DNA from: Flavobacteriales bacterium
GTDB taxonomy: Bacteria; Bacteroidota; Bacteroidia; Flavobacteriales_F; PHOS-HE28
Length of the DNA stretch: 64,000 nt
NCBI GenBank assembly: GCA_016717225.1
Contig: JADKGB010000011.1
Span: 1 to 64,000, forward strand
Direction of reading: 5' to 3'
Shown in pieces: positions 42,508 to 51,780 of this stretch (within the stretch, counting starts at the first letter, position 1; the number at the start of each line of letters is the position of its first letter). The translations under genes and the position numbers were made by a program. The notes under the pieces were generated by a model that ran no database searches, was not told the origin of the DNA, and saw only the letters and a list, made by a program, of their open reading frames with translations.

Positions 42508-43497
42508 ATGAACACCTCGAACTTGCTCGCACTGGCCTTGTTCCTGCCCCTGAACATCCTCGCGCAGACCGATTCCACCCGTACCGACACCTCAGCCGAA
42601 AGGGGTTTGGAAGGACATCGTTTGGAACTTGGCCTCAGCAATACGAATGGCGCTTATGCCCAAGTGAAGGACAACGACAAGGATGGCAACGATACCATCC
42701 GGATCGAACTGAAGCGCAAACTCGTTCGGATCATTACGTCCAACCGCACGGACGTTTCTACAGCAGATAGCGCGGCGGAGCGGCTTGCACAAGCCCGGCG
42801 CGAACGCCGCAATGCCTTCACCTATTGGAGCGGGATCGAAGTAGGGGTCAATACTTTCCTGACCAGTGATGGCAGGTTCGGGGATGGCCCCAAGGCCGGG
42901 CCCATGTTGTTGGACAACCTGCGCAGCCGATGGATCAGCATCAACTTCATGGAACAGAAGTATGAATTCGGTAGTCACCATGCTGGCTTCTTCTGGGGCT
43001 TGGGGCTGGAGTTTACCGGATATCACCTGAGCGAGAACGTGCGGCTGGCCTATAACGGAGACAGCACCTACGCCGTCCCTGCGGCAGAGCCGCAGTTCAC
43101 AAAGAACAAGATGCGCCAGATAGGCTTGCGCCTGCCTTTGATGTTCGAGTTCAATACCAAGCGTGCTCCACTTCCGACCACGGTAAGCGGCTGCTGTGAG
43201 AACAAGGGCGGGCATTGCGCGCGTAAGGGCAACTTCCACTTTGCCGCAGGTGTGGTGGGTAGTTGGTACTTCGACACCATGTACAAGCAGAAGTTCCGCG
43301 AGGGTGGGGAGACTAAAAAAGTACGCGACAATGGCCGTTACAACCTCTTGCCTTATCGGGTGTCTGCGCGTGCCCAGATCGGGATCGGTGGCTGGAATCT
43401 TTTTGGGGAGTACGGCCTTACGCCATTGTTCGAGAAAGGGACAGCTCCTGAGGTCATGCCGGTCACAGTAGGCCTTACACTGATCGGTTTCAACTGA
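42508..43497 (+). CDS. Predicted outer-membrane beta-barrel protein of the ECF regulon
   Basis: 329 residues with a signal peptide to about I-L-A-Q (20). A polar N-terminal region (20-90) is followed by alternating amphipathic strands (W-I-S-I-N-F, G-F-F-W-G-L-G-L-E-F, L-R-L-P-L-M-F-E-F) and a terminal G-L-T-L-I-G-F-N, the aromatic end usual for barrels inserted by BamA. A small Cys cluster (C-C-x8-C) lies at about 229-240. Resembles barrel proteins of the PorT/DUF6089 type in general shape only. Its promoter ties it to the ECF regulon. Confidence 0.75.
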   Translation: MNTSNLLALALFLPLNILAQTDSTRTDTSAERGLEGHRLELGLSNTNGAYAQVKDNDKDGNDTIRIELKRKLVRIITSNRTDVSTADSAAERLAQARRERRNAFTYWSGIEVGVNTFLTSDGRFGDGPKAGPMLLDNLRSRWISINFMEQKYEFGSHHAGFFWGLGLEFTGYHLSENVRLAYNGDSTYAVPAAEPQFTKNKMRQIGLRLPLMFEFNTKRAPLPTTVSGCCENKGGHCARKGNFHFAAGVVGSWYFDTMYKQKFREGGETKKVRDNGRYNLLPYRVSARAQIGIGGWNLFGEYGLTPLFEKGTAPEVMPVTVGLTLIGFN

Positions 43498-43543
43498 GCA
43501 AGCGGCGAGCGCGACAAGGGGACCTGAACGAACGCCGCCACGG

Positions 43544-43568
43544 AGCCTCGACGATACACGTCGGGGCT
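43544..43568 (+). terminator. Probable terminator before yebC
   Basis: A 10-bp stem with one G-U pair (43544-43553 with 43559-43568), followed after some bases by a short T run. Confidence 0.4.
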
Positions 43569-43641
43569 TCGCCTATTTTCGCAACCCGAAGTCATTCCGA
43601 TCCGGTCTGCAATAGGCCATCATTTTTCAAGAATCCGCACC

Positions 43642-44394
43642 ATGGGCCGAGTTTTCGAAAAGCGCAAGCACAGGATCTTCGCGCGTAACGCCAAGTTGAG
43701 CAAGCTCTTTACGCGTATCGGAAAGGAGATCGCCATGGCCGTCAAAGCCGGTGGTGCGAACCCTGAAGCCAATACGCGTTTGCGCATGGCTGTGCAGAAC
43801 GCGAGGGGTATGAACATGCCCAAAGACAATGTGGATCGCGCAATAAAGAAGGCTGCCGGTGGAGAAGGCGTTGATTTCGCGGAGATAACCTATGAGGGGT
43901 ATGCTCCCGGTGGAGTCGCCATTTTTGTTGATGCCGCTACCAACAACACTACGCGCACTGTTGCGAATGTGCGCAGCTATTTCGGCAAATGCGAAGGCAC
44001 TTTGGGTACAATGGGTTCACTGGCACATGTCTTCGAGCGCAAAGCGGAATTCGTGATCGAGTTGGCGGCATTGAAAGGCAGGGATCCTGACGAATTCGAG
44101 ATGGAGGCCATTGATGCGGGTGCCGATGATGTGATCCGTGACGAAGAGGGGTTCATTGTTCTGGCTCCGTACACCTCCTTCGGTACAATGGCCCAAAAGC
44201 TTGAGCAGCTCGGAGTGGTGAGCAAGACCGCAGAACTAAAGCGATTCCCGCTCTCATTGATACCGGCCGATCTCGAGACCGCACGCAACGTGATGCGGTT
44301 GGTGGATCTGCTCGATGAGGATGAGGATGTGAACGCCGTGTACCACAACATGGAGCTCACCGAAGAGGTGGAAGCAGAGTTGGCGAAGGGGTAG
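43642..44394 (+). CDS. YebC/PmpR family DNA-binding regulatory protein
   Basis: 250 residues, normal length. M-G-R-x-F-E-K-R-K-H-x-I-F-A-R-N-A-K at the N-terminus (the family usually has A-G-H-S-K-W, here G-R-V-F-E), then the N-x-R-L-R-x-A-V/I-x-x-A-R-x-x-N-M-P and T-Y-E-G-Y-x-P-G-G segments diagnostic for the family. Members bind DNA or help ribosomes at proline stalls. The T-N-N-x-x-R-T-V-x-x-V-R motif is clear. Confidence 0.92.
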   Translation: MGRVFEKRKHRIFARNAKLSKLFTRIGKEIAMAVKAGGANPEANTRLRMAVQNARGMNMPKDNVDRAIKKAAGGEGVDFAEITYEGYAPGGVAIFVDAATNNTTRTVANVRSYFGKCEGTLGTMGSLAHVFERKAEFVIELAALKGRDPDEFEMEAIDAGADDVIRDEEGFIVLAPYTSFGTMAQKLEQLGVVSKTAELKRFPLSLIPADLETARNVMRLVDLLDEDEDVNAVYHNMELTEEVEAELAKG

Positions 44395-44523
44395 CTCGAT
44401 CGCTTCAGGCCTAGACCATTCGTTACAAGCGTTGTTCTACAAGACGCGGCATTGGTGATGCTCGAACATTTCGGCCCCTGTGGATCAGCCGGAGGCCTTC
44501 AGCACATCGCCTGAGGTAATAAC

Positions 44524-46440
44524 TCAAGCGGTTTTGAACCGCACATGATAGCGTGTGCCATTCCCGTCGCTTTCTACGGTGAGGTAGCCGTTCAACTGTT
44601 CTACCAGGCTATCGATCAGACTCATGCCCAAGGTGGCGCCTTCGTGTGTGAGTTTATCCTTCGGAATGCCAACACCATCATCCGAATATTTCAGATCGAA
44701 TTCTGTATCGCTTACCCGTTGTATGCGCAGGTCTATGAGGCCAGTATCACGTCCCTGGAAGGCATGCTTGAAGGAGTTCGATATCAACTCGTTCAACACG
44801 AGGCCCAAGGGCACCATGGTGTCCAGATCAAGTGTTAGCCCTTCGTGGATCGTGGTTTTATAGCGTATCGTGTCGCTCACGTTGTTCAGGTGGACAAGTT
44901 CCGAAAAGAGCTCCTTCAGGTATTGCGTGATGTCGATGTGAGCGAGGTCATCACCCTTGTACAGTTTTTCGTGGATCAATGCCATTGATGCCACACGACT
45001 CTGGCTTTGGCCGAATACCTGCTTCAAATGCTCGTCGTCGATGGTCTCACTTTGCAGTCGCAGGAGACTCACCACCACCTGGAGATTGTTCTTCACCCGA
45101 TGATGGATCTCCTTGATCAGCACGTGAATGCGTTCGTTAGCCCGCTCGAGCTTTTCTTTTTCTCGCTGAAGTGCCAGGTTCTGTTCAAGGTCCCGATCCC
45201 GCGCCGCCTTCAAATTATCACGCATTCGGGCGAGGGCTGTGCCCAGCACATCCTGTTCGCCTCGGAGCAGGACCTCCGTTTCGTAGTTGCCCTTGCCAAT
45301 GGCATCGGCACTGGCAGCCAGGGAGCGAACGTTGTCGATCATGGCATTGAAGGTCTGGGCCATTTGCCCGACCTCATCATTGCCGCTCACGGGTACGTGT
45401 GCGCGAACATCTCCCATAGCCAAAGCGCTTGTCGCCGAGGTCACTTCTTCTACCGTGCTTCGAATGCCTCGCATGATCACAAAAGCCATTACACCCACTG
45501 CGCCTACAACGCCGAGCAGGGCGCTCAGCACAATGAACAATCGGCGTTGCGCTGAATCCGAATTGCTTTCGCTCGCCGCGATCACATTGGCAATGGAGTG
45601 CCCTTCAACCATTCGTAAATGGTCCATGGCCGCGCTCGAAAGGGCCCACCATTCAGAGGCATTCGTGTGCAAGCCGTGAAGCGAGCGTTTCTCGTGAATG
45701 GTCCCGATGATCGTACGCATATAGTTCACCTCCTCCCCTCGGAAAGTCTCGCGATACAGCGCTTGTATGTTCTCGGGTGCGTCCCGAAGAAACAGCAACG
45801 TGTTCGTCTCGTATTGTGCGATCCGCTCGTTGAGTTCGCCCAATTGCCCCGGGCTTATAGTGTCAGTTGCAAGGGCTCTGGTCAAGCGCATGCGTATGTC
45901 GTTCAACCCCTCTTTCGTATTCAGCAGGCTCAAGTGGGCATAGAGTCGCTGGTTCGTTTCAGGATCCATGGACCGCCGGAATACACGAGCGATCTCTTCG
46001 ACCTGGGATTCGCTCATATGCTGATATTCGAGCTCGGCCTCAGCGGTTGGCAGGCTACGCGCCAGCACGCGCTCTCGCACCACGTTCAATAGCGATCGCG
46101 TATTGCGCGAGTGGTCCAGTGGGTCCATCTGCAAGGCTGGATCGTTGAGCCGTTCTATCGCAGCATCAGTGGCGGTGTGGCGAACCATCATGCGCTGTGC
46201 ATTCGTTTCAACGCCACTTAGCCATGCGACGGAACTCGCACCTTCCTGTTGCAGAGCTTCGGTCAAGTCGCCCATCAAGCGGATATTGCCCGCCTGTATG
46301 CTCACGTACTGCAACACATCGCGGCGGTTCAAACTGCTGATCACCTGTTTGCCGATCAGCAACACCAAACCTGCCACGGGGATGCCCAGCGTGATCAGGA
46401 ATTTGGTGCGGATAGGGAGGTCGGCGAAGCGCCACGTCAT
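44524..46440 (-). CDS. Sensor histidine kinase with NIT sensor and HAMP domains
   Basis: 638 residues. Membrane segment 1 at about 14-33, a periplasmic helical region (40-300) in the style of the nitrate/nitrite-sensing (NIT) domain, membrane segment 2 at about 302-325, HAMP (326-400), coiled coil, and a HisKA_2-type dimerisation domain with E-I-H-H-R-V-K-N-N-L-Q (first His is residue 446) followed by an HATPase_c with N-E-L-I-S-N-S and D-D-G-V-G-I-P. The ligand is unknown. No response regulator adjoins it. Confidence 0.88.
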   Translation of the reverse strand: MTWRFADLPIRTKFLITLGIPVAGLVLLIGKQVISSLNRRDVLQYVSIQAGNIRLMGDLTEALQQEGASSVAWLSGVETNAQRMMVRHTATDAAIERLNDPALQMDPLDHSRNTRSLLNVVRERVLARSLPTAEAELEYQHMSESQVEEIARVFRRSMDPETNQRLYAHLSLLNTKEGLNDIRMRLTRALATDTISPGQLGELNERIAQYETNTLLFLRDAPENIQALYRETFRGEEVNYMRTIIGTIHEKRSLHGLHTNASEWWALSSAAMDHLRMVEGHSIANVIAASESNSDSAQRRLFIVLSALLGVVGAVGVMAFVIMRGIRSTVEEVTSATSALAMGDVRAHVPVSGNDEVGQMAQTFNAMIDNVRSLAASADAIGKGNYETEVLLRGEQDVLGTALARMRDNLKAARDRDLEQNLALQREKEKLERANERIHVLIKEIHHRVKNNLQVVVSLLRLQSETIDDEHLKQVFGQSQSRVASMALIHEKLYKGDDLAHIDITQYLKELFSELVHLNNVSDTIRYKTTIHEGLTLDLDTMVPLGLVLNELISNSFKHAFQGRDTGLIDLRIQRVSDTEFDLKYSDDGVGIPKDKLTHEGATLGMSLIDSLVEQLNGYLTVESDGNGTRYHVRFKTA

Positions 46441-46548
46441 CGGTCCGGCGAATGTAGGTGAGACCTATTGGTCGTCCCGAATGAAAGCTGTTTTCGAATT
46501 CAAGGACCCGAATCAGCGGTAGTATGGGTCGAACATCGGCCCCAACAC

Positions 46549-46556
46549 TACTTTCG
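46549..46556 (+). promoter_or_regulatory. TACTTTCG -7-like box before the carboxylase gene
   Basis: Located 27 nt upstream of the ATG at 46576. Confidence 0.4.
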
Positions 46557-46575
46557 GCGCCTTGCGAAAACACAC

Positions 46576-48123
46576 ATGAACAACGCCGAAGCCTTACGCG
46601 AACTGGATAGTAAGATCGAGCTTGCCCTTCAAGGTGGCGGAGCCGAGCGCATTGCAGGGCAGCACAAAAAGGGAAAGCTCACGGCGCGTGAGCGGGTGCA
46701 GCTTCTCCTGGACGAAGGGAGCTTCCAGGAGATCGGTCAGTTGGTGACACATCGCAGCACCAATTTCGGATTGGAAGAGCAGGTTTTCCTGGGTGATGGG
46801 GTGGTTACCGGCTTCGGGAATATCGATGGCAGGCTGGTGTATGTGTTCTCGCAGGATTTTACCGTTCTGGGCGGTTCCCTGGCCGAAGCGCATGCGGAGA
46901 AGATCGGGCGCATCATGGACCTCGCCTTGCAGAACGGTGCTCCCGTGATCGGCATGAATGACAGTGGTGGTGCGCGGATCCAGGAAGGTGTTGTTTCCCT
47001 TGGCGGTTATGCCGATATATTCTTTCGCAATGTTCGCTCGAGTGGCGTGGTCCCACAGTTGAGCGCGATCCTGGGCCCCTGCGCGGGTGGAGCCGTTTAT
47101 TCCCCAGCGCTCACTGATTTCGTGATGATGGTGGAAGGCACCAGCTACATGTTCGTTACCGGCCCGAATGTGGTGAAGACCGTAACGCATGAAGAAGTTA
47201 CTGCGGAGGAACTTGGTGGTGCCAACACCCACGCAAGTAAAAGTGGTGTGGCACATTTCACGGCACCCAATGAACTGGTAGCCATCCGTGAACTCCGACG
47301 TTTGGTCTCTTACCTGCCCAGTAATTGTGAAGAGGAGCCACCGGCTTTGGGATACGAACCCAGCGATGAATCGCGCCCGGAGCTGGACTCCATCATTCCC
47401 GAGAATGCGAATACGCCGTACGATATCCGGCAGGTGATGAACGCGGTGATCGATCCGGACAGCAGCATGGAAGTGCATGCCGATTACGCCCGCAACATCG
47501 TGGTCGGTTTTGCGCGCATTGAAGGCCGTACTGTTGGTTGCGTCGCCAATCAACCGGCGGTTCTCGCTGGTGTGTTGGATATCGACGCCAGCATCAAAGC
47601 CGCTCGCTTCGTTCGTTTCTGCGACGCGTTCAACATTCCCCTTCTGGTGTTCGTTGACGTTCCCGGCTTTTTACCCGGAACAGAGCAGGAATGGCGCGGC
47701 ATCATCGACCATGGTGCGAAACTGCTCTACGCTTTTTGCGAAGCCACTGTGCCACGGATCACGGTGATCACCCGGAAGGCGTACGGCGGAGCTTACGATG
47801 TAATGAACAGCAAACACATCGGTTGCGATATGAACTACGCGTGGCCTACCGCGGAGATCGCGGTGATGGGTGCGAAAGGTGCAGCCGAGATCATCTTCAA
47901 AAACGAGATCGCCAGAGCCACGGACAAGGATGCGAAATGGAAAGAGAAAGAGGCCGAATACAAACAGCAATTCACAAACCCGTACGAAGCGGCCGCGCGC
48001 GGGTATGTGGATGAAGTGATCCGCCCGAGCGATACTCGCATCAAGGTGATACAAGCGCTGCGCATGCTTCGCAACAAAGTGGACAAGCTGCCCAAGAAGA
48101 AGCACGGGAATATCCCGCTGTGA
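46576..48123 (+). CDS. Acyl-CoA carboxylase beta subunit (propionyl-CoA carboxylase type)
   Basis: 515 residues, the usual length for PccB. Carboxyltransferase half-domains are visible: G-V-V-S-L-G-G-Y and G-P-C-A-G-G-A-V-Y-S-P in the N-half; P-G-F-L-P-G-T-E-Q-E, the K-A-Y-G-G-A-Y-D-V-M oxyanion segment and the M-G-A-K-G-A-A-E-I-I-F tail in the C-half. Transfers carboxyl from biotin to an acyl-CoA. The biotin carboxylase/carrier gene is not in the window. Start ATG 46576; the open frame to 46468 has no family support. Confidence 0.93.
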   Translation: MNNAEALRELDSKIELALQGGGAERIAGQHKKGKLTARERVQLLLDEGSFQEIGQLVTHRSTNFGLEEQVFLGDGVVTGFGNIDGRLVYVFSQDFTVLGGSLAEAHAEKIGRIMDLALQNGAPVIGMNDSGGARIQEGVVSLGGYADIFFRNVRSSGVVPQLSAILGPCAGGAVYSPALTDFVMMVEGTSYMFVTGPNVVKTVTHEEVTAEELGGANTHASKSGVAHFTAPNELVAIRELRRLVSYLPSNCEEEPPALGYEPSDESRPELDSIIPENANTPYDIRQVMNAVIDPDSSMEVHADYARNIVVGFARIEGRTVGCVANQPAVLAGVLDIDASIKAARFVRFCDAFNIPLLVFVDVPGFLPGTEQEWRGIIDHGAKLLYAFCEATVPRITVITRKAYGGAYDVMNSKHIGCDMNYAWPTAEIAVMGAKGAAEIIFKNEIARATDKDAKWKEKEAEYKQQFTNPYEAAARGYVDEVIRPSDTRIKVIQALRMLRNKVDKLPKKKHGNIPL

Positions 48124-48205
48124 ACGACCCCTGCGGTATCCACCTTATCAAGATACGCTGAAGCCCGTGGTTGAAGTTCCCGGGATCAGTGGATATTCGC
48201 CGACG

Positions 48206-50158
48206 ATGCGTTGGAGGTTCGCTGCTCTCTTTTTCTTCTCGGTGAGCTGTTCAAGCGGGCAGGACCGCTTGGACAGCCTGTTCCGGGTATTGCGGGACCA
48301 ACGCGGCCTGGATCGCATAAAGACATTGGGCGAAGTGGAGTGGGATCTGAGCTTAACAGAACCTCTGAAGGCTTTGGGATATGGCGAGGAAGCGATGAAG
48401 ATGGCGCTTGGCCTGGGTGATAGCGCAGCGGTGGCGTTCGCGGCCAACGACATGGCCATATGCGCGCATCGGGCTTCGCGGTTCGCTCTTGCTGTCGCGC
48501 TCAACACCCGGGCGTTGCGCATCCGCTATGCATTGCTTGATAGTGTCGGTGTAGCCGCTTCCCATGCCAAGCTGAGCACGGCCTATACCGAAATGCAGCG
48601 GATGGATTCGGCCCTCGTGCATGGTTTCGCGGCGGCTGAGCTGTATGAGCACCTGCACGACCCGCAGCGCTCGGCGCAGGTCCGTGGCAATCTGGCCCGG
48701 ATCTATCAGCTGCAACGGAATTTCCTCATGGCTGAACGTGCCGGCCTGAAAGCAGTGGAACTGCTCGAAGGAACCGACAACATCTATGCGCAAGCCGCAG
48801 CCTGTGGGCAGCTGGGGTCCGTGCAGATCGATCTGAAGAAGTACAAAGAGGCGCATATGAACTCGCTGCGTGCCATGGAGTATTTCCAACGGATCGGTGC
48901 GCTGAACGATGCGGGTGTCGCGGCCAATCAGTTGGGTATCATCTGCCGGGAAACGGGCAAGCAGGGAGAGGGCGAACAGTACTATCGGCTGGCGATGGAG
49001 CTGGCTGAACGATCGGATGATCTGGGCGCTGTGGCGACCTATGCACACAACATCGGCAATGTGCTTCATGAGCAAGGAAAGCTGAAAGAGGCACTGGCCT
49101 CCTATGAGCGCTCCCTTTCACTGAGCCGGGTCCATGGCTTCTTGCACACGCGGATGAATGTGCTGGATGATTATTCGGAACTTCTGGAGAAGGATGGCCG
49201 CTTTGCGGATGCGCTGAAGGTGGAACGCGAACTGGCCCACTTGCGCGACAGCGTGATCGCTGCGGAGCGGGAGCAATCGCTGGAGGAGATGCAGGTGAAG
49301 TATGAAACGGCGCGCACCGAGAAGGAACTCTTGGAAGAAAGAGCCCATGTCGAGCAACAGAGCCGTGAGATCGCTCAACAACGGCTGCGTATACTGGCCT
49401 TAGGTGGTGGTTCGTTGCTGCTGTTCCTGCTTGGTGGGCTCGTGATCTTGATCGTCCGGTCCCGTCACAAGGCCCAATTGAACGAGCAGGTGATCGCTGA
49501 ACGTGATCGCGGGTTGAAAGCTGTGATCGATAGCACCGAAGCCGAGCGCAGGCGCCTAGCAGGCGAGTTGCATGATGGCGTTGGGCAACAACTCGCGGGT
49601 CTGCGGTTCCAGTTGGAAGATGTGGCTACCCGAATTTCTGACCGAGCACCAGACGAGAGATCGCGCGTGGCCGGTTTGATGTCGGTGCTCGATGATGCTG
49701 GTCGCGATGTGCGGGGCATCGCCCACAACTTGCGACCACGCGCGCTGGATGATCTTGGCCTAGCACCTGCACTTGGCGATATGTTGCACAAGGCGCTCGA
49801 TCGCCCCGGCTTCACGCTCAACTACGAACACTTCGGCCTCGAGGCGCGACTTCCACAGCACGTTGAAGTGGGCGTTTATCGTATCGCGCAAGAGTTGGTG
49901 AACAACATCATCAAGCACGCCGATTCGCGAAGCGTGAATGTGCAATTGCTCAAGAACAAAGGACACTTGGTGCTGATGGTGGAGGATGATGGCAAAGGCA
50001 TGGGCGATCGCACTCACGACGGGATCGGCTTGCTCAGTATGAACGACCGCGCGCGCGCCATGCACGGCCACATCGATTTCAGTAACGCACCGGTGAACGG
50101 CACCATCGTTACGTTGCGCCTACCGCTTACCAACGGAAACTCCATTCAACATGCCTGA
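48206..50158 (+). CDS. Sensor histidine kinase with TPR repeats (NarX/HisKA_3 class)
   Basis: 650 residues. Signal or lipoprotein-like N-terminus (F-S-V-S-C). TPR repeats span about residues 60-340, then a coiled coil and a membrane segment (about 397-418). HisKA_3 with R-R-R-L-A-G-E-L-H-D-G-V-G-Q-Q (His456) and HATPase with D-D-G-K-G-M-G ... G-I-G-L-L-S-M. The TPR region outside the membrane is typical for Bacteroidota sensors. Overlaps the response regulator gene by 8 nt, so it is one two-component unit. The GTG at 48167 opens the frame, but the ATG at 48206 starts the signal. Confidence 0.9.
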   Translation: MRWRFAALFFFSVSCSSGQDRLDSLFRVLRDQRGLDRIKTLGEVEWDLSLTEPLKALGYGEEAMKMALGLGDSAAVAFAANDMAICAHRASRFALAVALNTRALRIRYALLDSVGVAASHAKLSTAYTEMQRMDSALVHGFAAAELYEHLHDPQRSAQVRGNLARIYQLQRNFLMAERAGLKAVELLEGTDNIYAQAAACGQLGSVQIDLKKYKEAHMNSLRAMEYFQRIGALNDAGVAANQLGIICRETGKQGEGEQYYRLAMELAERSDDLGAVATYAHNIGNVLHEQGKLKEALASYERSLSLSRVHGFLHTRMNVLDDYSELLEKDGRFADALKVERELAHLRDSVIAAEREQSLEEMQVKYETARTEKELLEERAHVEQQSREIAQQRLRILALGGGSLLLFLLGGLVILIVRSRHKAQLNEQVIAERDRGLKAVIDSTEAERRRLAGELHDGVGQQLAGLRFQLEDVATRISDRAPDERSRVAGLMSVLDDAGRDVRGIAHNLRPRALDDLGLAPALGDMLHKALDRPGFTLNYEHFGLEARLPQHVEVGVYRIAQELVNNIIKHADSRSVNVQLLKNKGHLVLMVEDDGKGMGDRTHDGIGLLSMNDRARAMHGHIDFSNAPVNGTIVTLRLPLTNGNSIQHA

Positions 50159-50798
50159 GAGAACGATCCGGGTCGCCCTGTGCGATGATCACACCATAAT
50201 TACCGATGGCGTGCGCAACTTGCTTTTTGGCGCTGAAGGAGTTGAATGCGTAGGCACTGCTGCGAACGGGATCGAAGCACTTTACCTGCTGGAACATATC
50301 GGCGCCGATGTGTTGCTCACCGACCTCGACATGCCCGACATGGATGGCCTACAACTAACCGAGCGGGCGAAGAGTAAGTACCCCGAATTGCGTGTGCTGG
50401 TGTTGAGCATGCATGAAGAAGCGTCGGTGGTAAAGCGCGTGATGGAATTGGGTGCTGATGGATACTTGGTAAAAAGTGTGGGCCGCGATGAATTGGTGCT
50501 GGCCATACGCAATGTCTTCGCCGGGCGAAAACATTTCGGCAGTTCGCTTACAGCCTCGTTCCTGCGCAATGGTGCCGAAACGAAAAAGGGAAGCGCATTG
50601 CTCTCCGACCTCAGCGAACGCGAGGTGGAAGTGCTCGCTGCGCTTGCCGAAGGGTTGAGCAACAAAGAGATCGGCGAAAAACTCTTCATCAGCCCGCGTA
50701 CCGTTGATACACACCGTACCAACCTGATGAAGAAACTGGAAATGCACAACGTGGCGGGATTGGTGCGCATCGCGATCAAAGCAGGCTTGGTGCATTAA
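50151..50798 (+). CDS. LuxR/NarL-family response regulator
   Basis: 215 residues. Receiver domain 1-125 with the acidic pair D12/D13, phosphoacceptor D58 and the conserved K in G-Y-L-V-K; DNA-binding LuxR helix-turn-helix at about 150-210 (L-S-x-R-E-V-E-V-L-x-x-L-A-E-G-L-S-N-K-E-I). Coupled to the TPR sensor gene. Confidence 0.95.
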   Translation: MPERTIRVALCDDHTIITDGVRNLLFGAEGVECVGTAANGIEALYLLEHIGADVLLTDLDMPDMDGLQLTERAKSKYPELRVLVLSMHEEASVVKRVMELGADGYLVKSVGRDELVLAIRNVFAGRKHFGSSLTASFLRNGAETKKGSALLSDLSEREVEVLAALAEGLSNKEIGEKLFISPRTVDTHRTNLMKKLEMHNVAGLVRIAIKAGLVH

Positions 50799-50871
50799 GA
50801 ACTTAAGCATCCGGCACAGACTTCCAGCCCGTGAAGAGCACACCACCACAGGCGGGTGGCCTATGGGGCTA

Positions 50872-50887
50872 TACGGTGATCACCGTA
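50872..50887. promoter_or_regulatory. 16-nt perfect palindrome tacggtgatcaccgta
   Basis: Lies 75 nt before the lipoprotein ATG at 50962, in the gap after the two-component pair. A second similar half-site (CACGGTATCATACGG) begins at 50894. It may be an operator for the regulator just upstream. Confidence 0.4.
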
Positions 50888-50961
50888 GTACATCACGGTA
50901 TCATACGGATGTAACGCGTGCGTTGTACGGGGAAGATTTGCCACAACTAAAAACAACGCAT

Positions 50962-51726
50962 ATGAAACTCGGAAACCGCACACTCGAATCGTTCTCTCTC
51001 GTTGCTCTAGCCTCTCTCGTTCTGCTCGCAACTTCCTGCAGCAAGGATGAAGAAACGGCCACGCCTGTGACACCAACATCTACCGGAAACACGAACTCAA
51101 CGGCCAACACAACTCCTGTTCTAACTGGTGCCGATGGTGCTTTGTGGGCGGTAAGCACGGCTACCAACTACACGTTCCCTTTTCTCGGTACCATCCAGAT
51201 CGATGTGAATACCGGTGTTGCTGTGTTCTGGGATGATGCCGGTGCTGCGATCCAAGCAGGTACGGTTAAATGCAACGACAGCACACTCACCTTCACCAAC
51301 AACGCCTACGCTTTCCAACCTACTGGCGGCAACGTCAATGGCATCGAGTTCAGTGGTGGTGTGAACTGGAACGTTACCGGGGGTAATGGTATTCCAACTT
51401 TCACGCGTAACACGAACGCCATCTCTTTCCCCATTGTGGATACCGTGAGCAGCGCAGGCACCATTGATCGTGCTGTGGACTACACACTTACCGTCGCCTC
51501 GGTGTATGGTGCCGACAGCGTATACTTCGCCATAGGTGGAATTTTGAAACGCCAAGGGGCGAACGACAATACGTGCACGTTCACTGCGGCTGAACTAGGC
51601 ACACTCAACGCCGGCACCAGCGTGGCACAAGTAGTGGCCTTCAACTACTACCCCGAAAACATCGGTGGTAAGGACATCTACTTCGGCAGGGAACGCGTGG
51701 TTACCAAATTGGTGACCTTGCAATAA
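50962..51726 (+). CDS. Hypothetical lipoprotein
   Basis: 254 residues with a lipobox (L-L-A-T-S-C, Cys at about 25) followed by a Thr/Ser/Asn-rich linker and a beta-rich domain of repeated short strands. Start ATG 50962 chosen because it begins the signal. No family recognised. Found after a palindrome that may regulate it. Confidence 0.8.
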   Translation: MKLGNRTLESFSLVALASLVLLATSCSKDEETATPVTPTSTGNTNSTANTTPVLTGADGALWAVSTATNYTFPFLGTIQIDVNTGVAVFWDDAGAAIQAGTVKCNDSTLTFTNNAYAFQPTGGNVNGIEFSGGVNWNVTGGNGIPTFTRNTNAISFPIVDTVSSAGTIDRAVDYTLTVASVYGADSVYFAIGGILKRQGANDNTCTFTAAELGTLNAGTSVAQVVAFNYYPENIGGKDIYFGRERVVTKLVTLQ

Positions 51727-51748
51727 CTGGTCTCTCCCTTCCGCTCAG

Positions 51749-51773
51749 AAGGCCGCTCGACTTGGGCGGCCTT
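51749..51773. terminator. Bidirectional hairpin between the lipoprotein and tauE-like genes
   Basis: AAGGCCGC (51749-51756) pairs with GCGGCCTT (51766-51773), followed by T residues, between convergent genes. Confidence 0.65.
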
Positions 51774-51780
51774 TCCAAGT

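Noticed and set aside
50910..50932. A TGTAAC before the lipoprotein gene at 50962 as a fifth ECF promoter
   Set aside because: At the 17-nt spacing the sequence is AAGA, not a GTC element.
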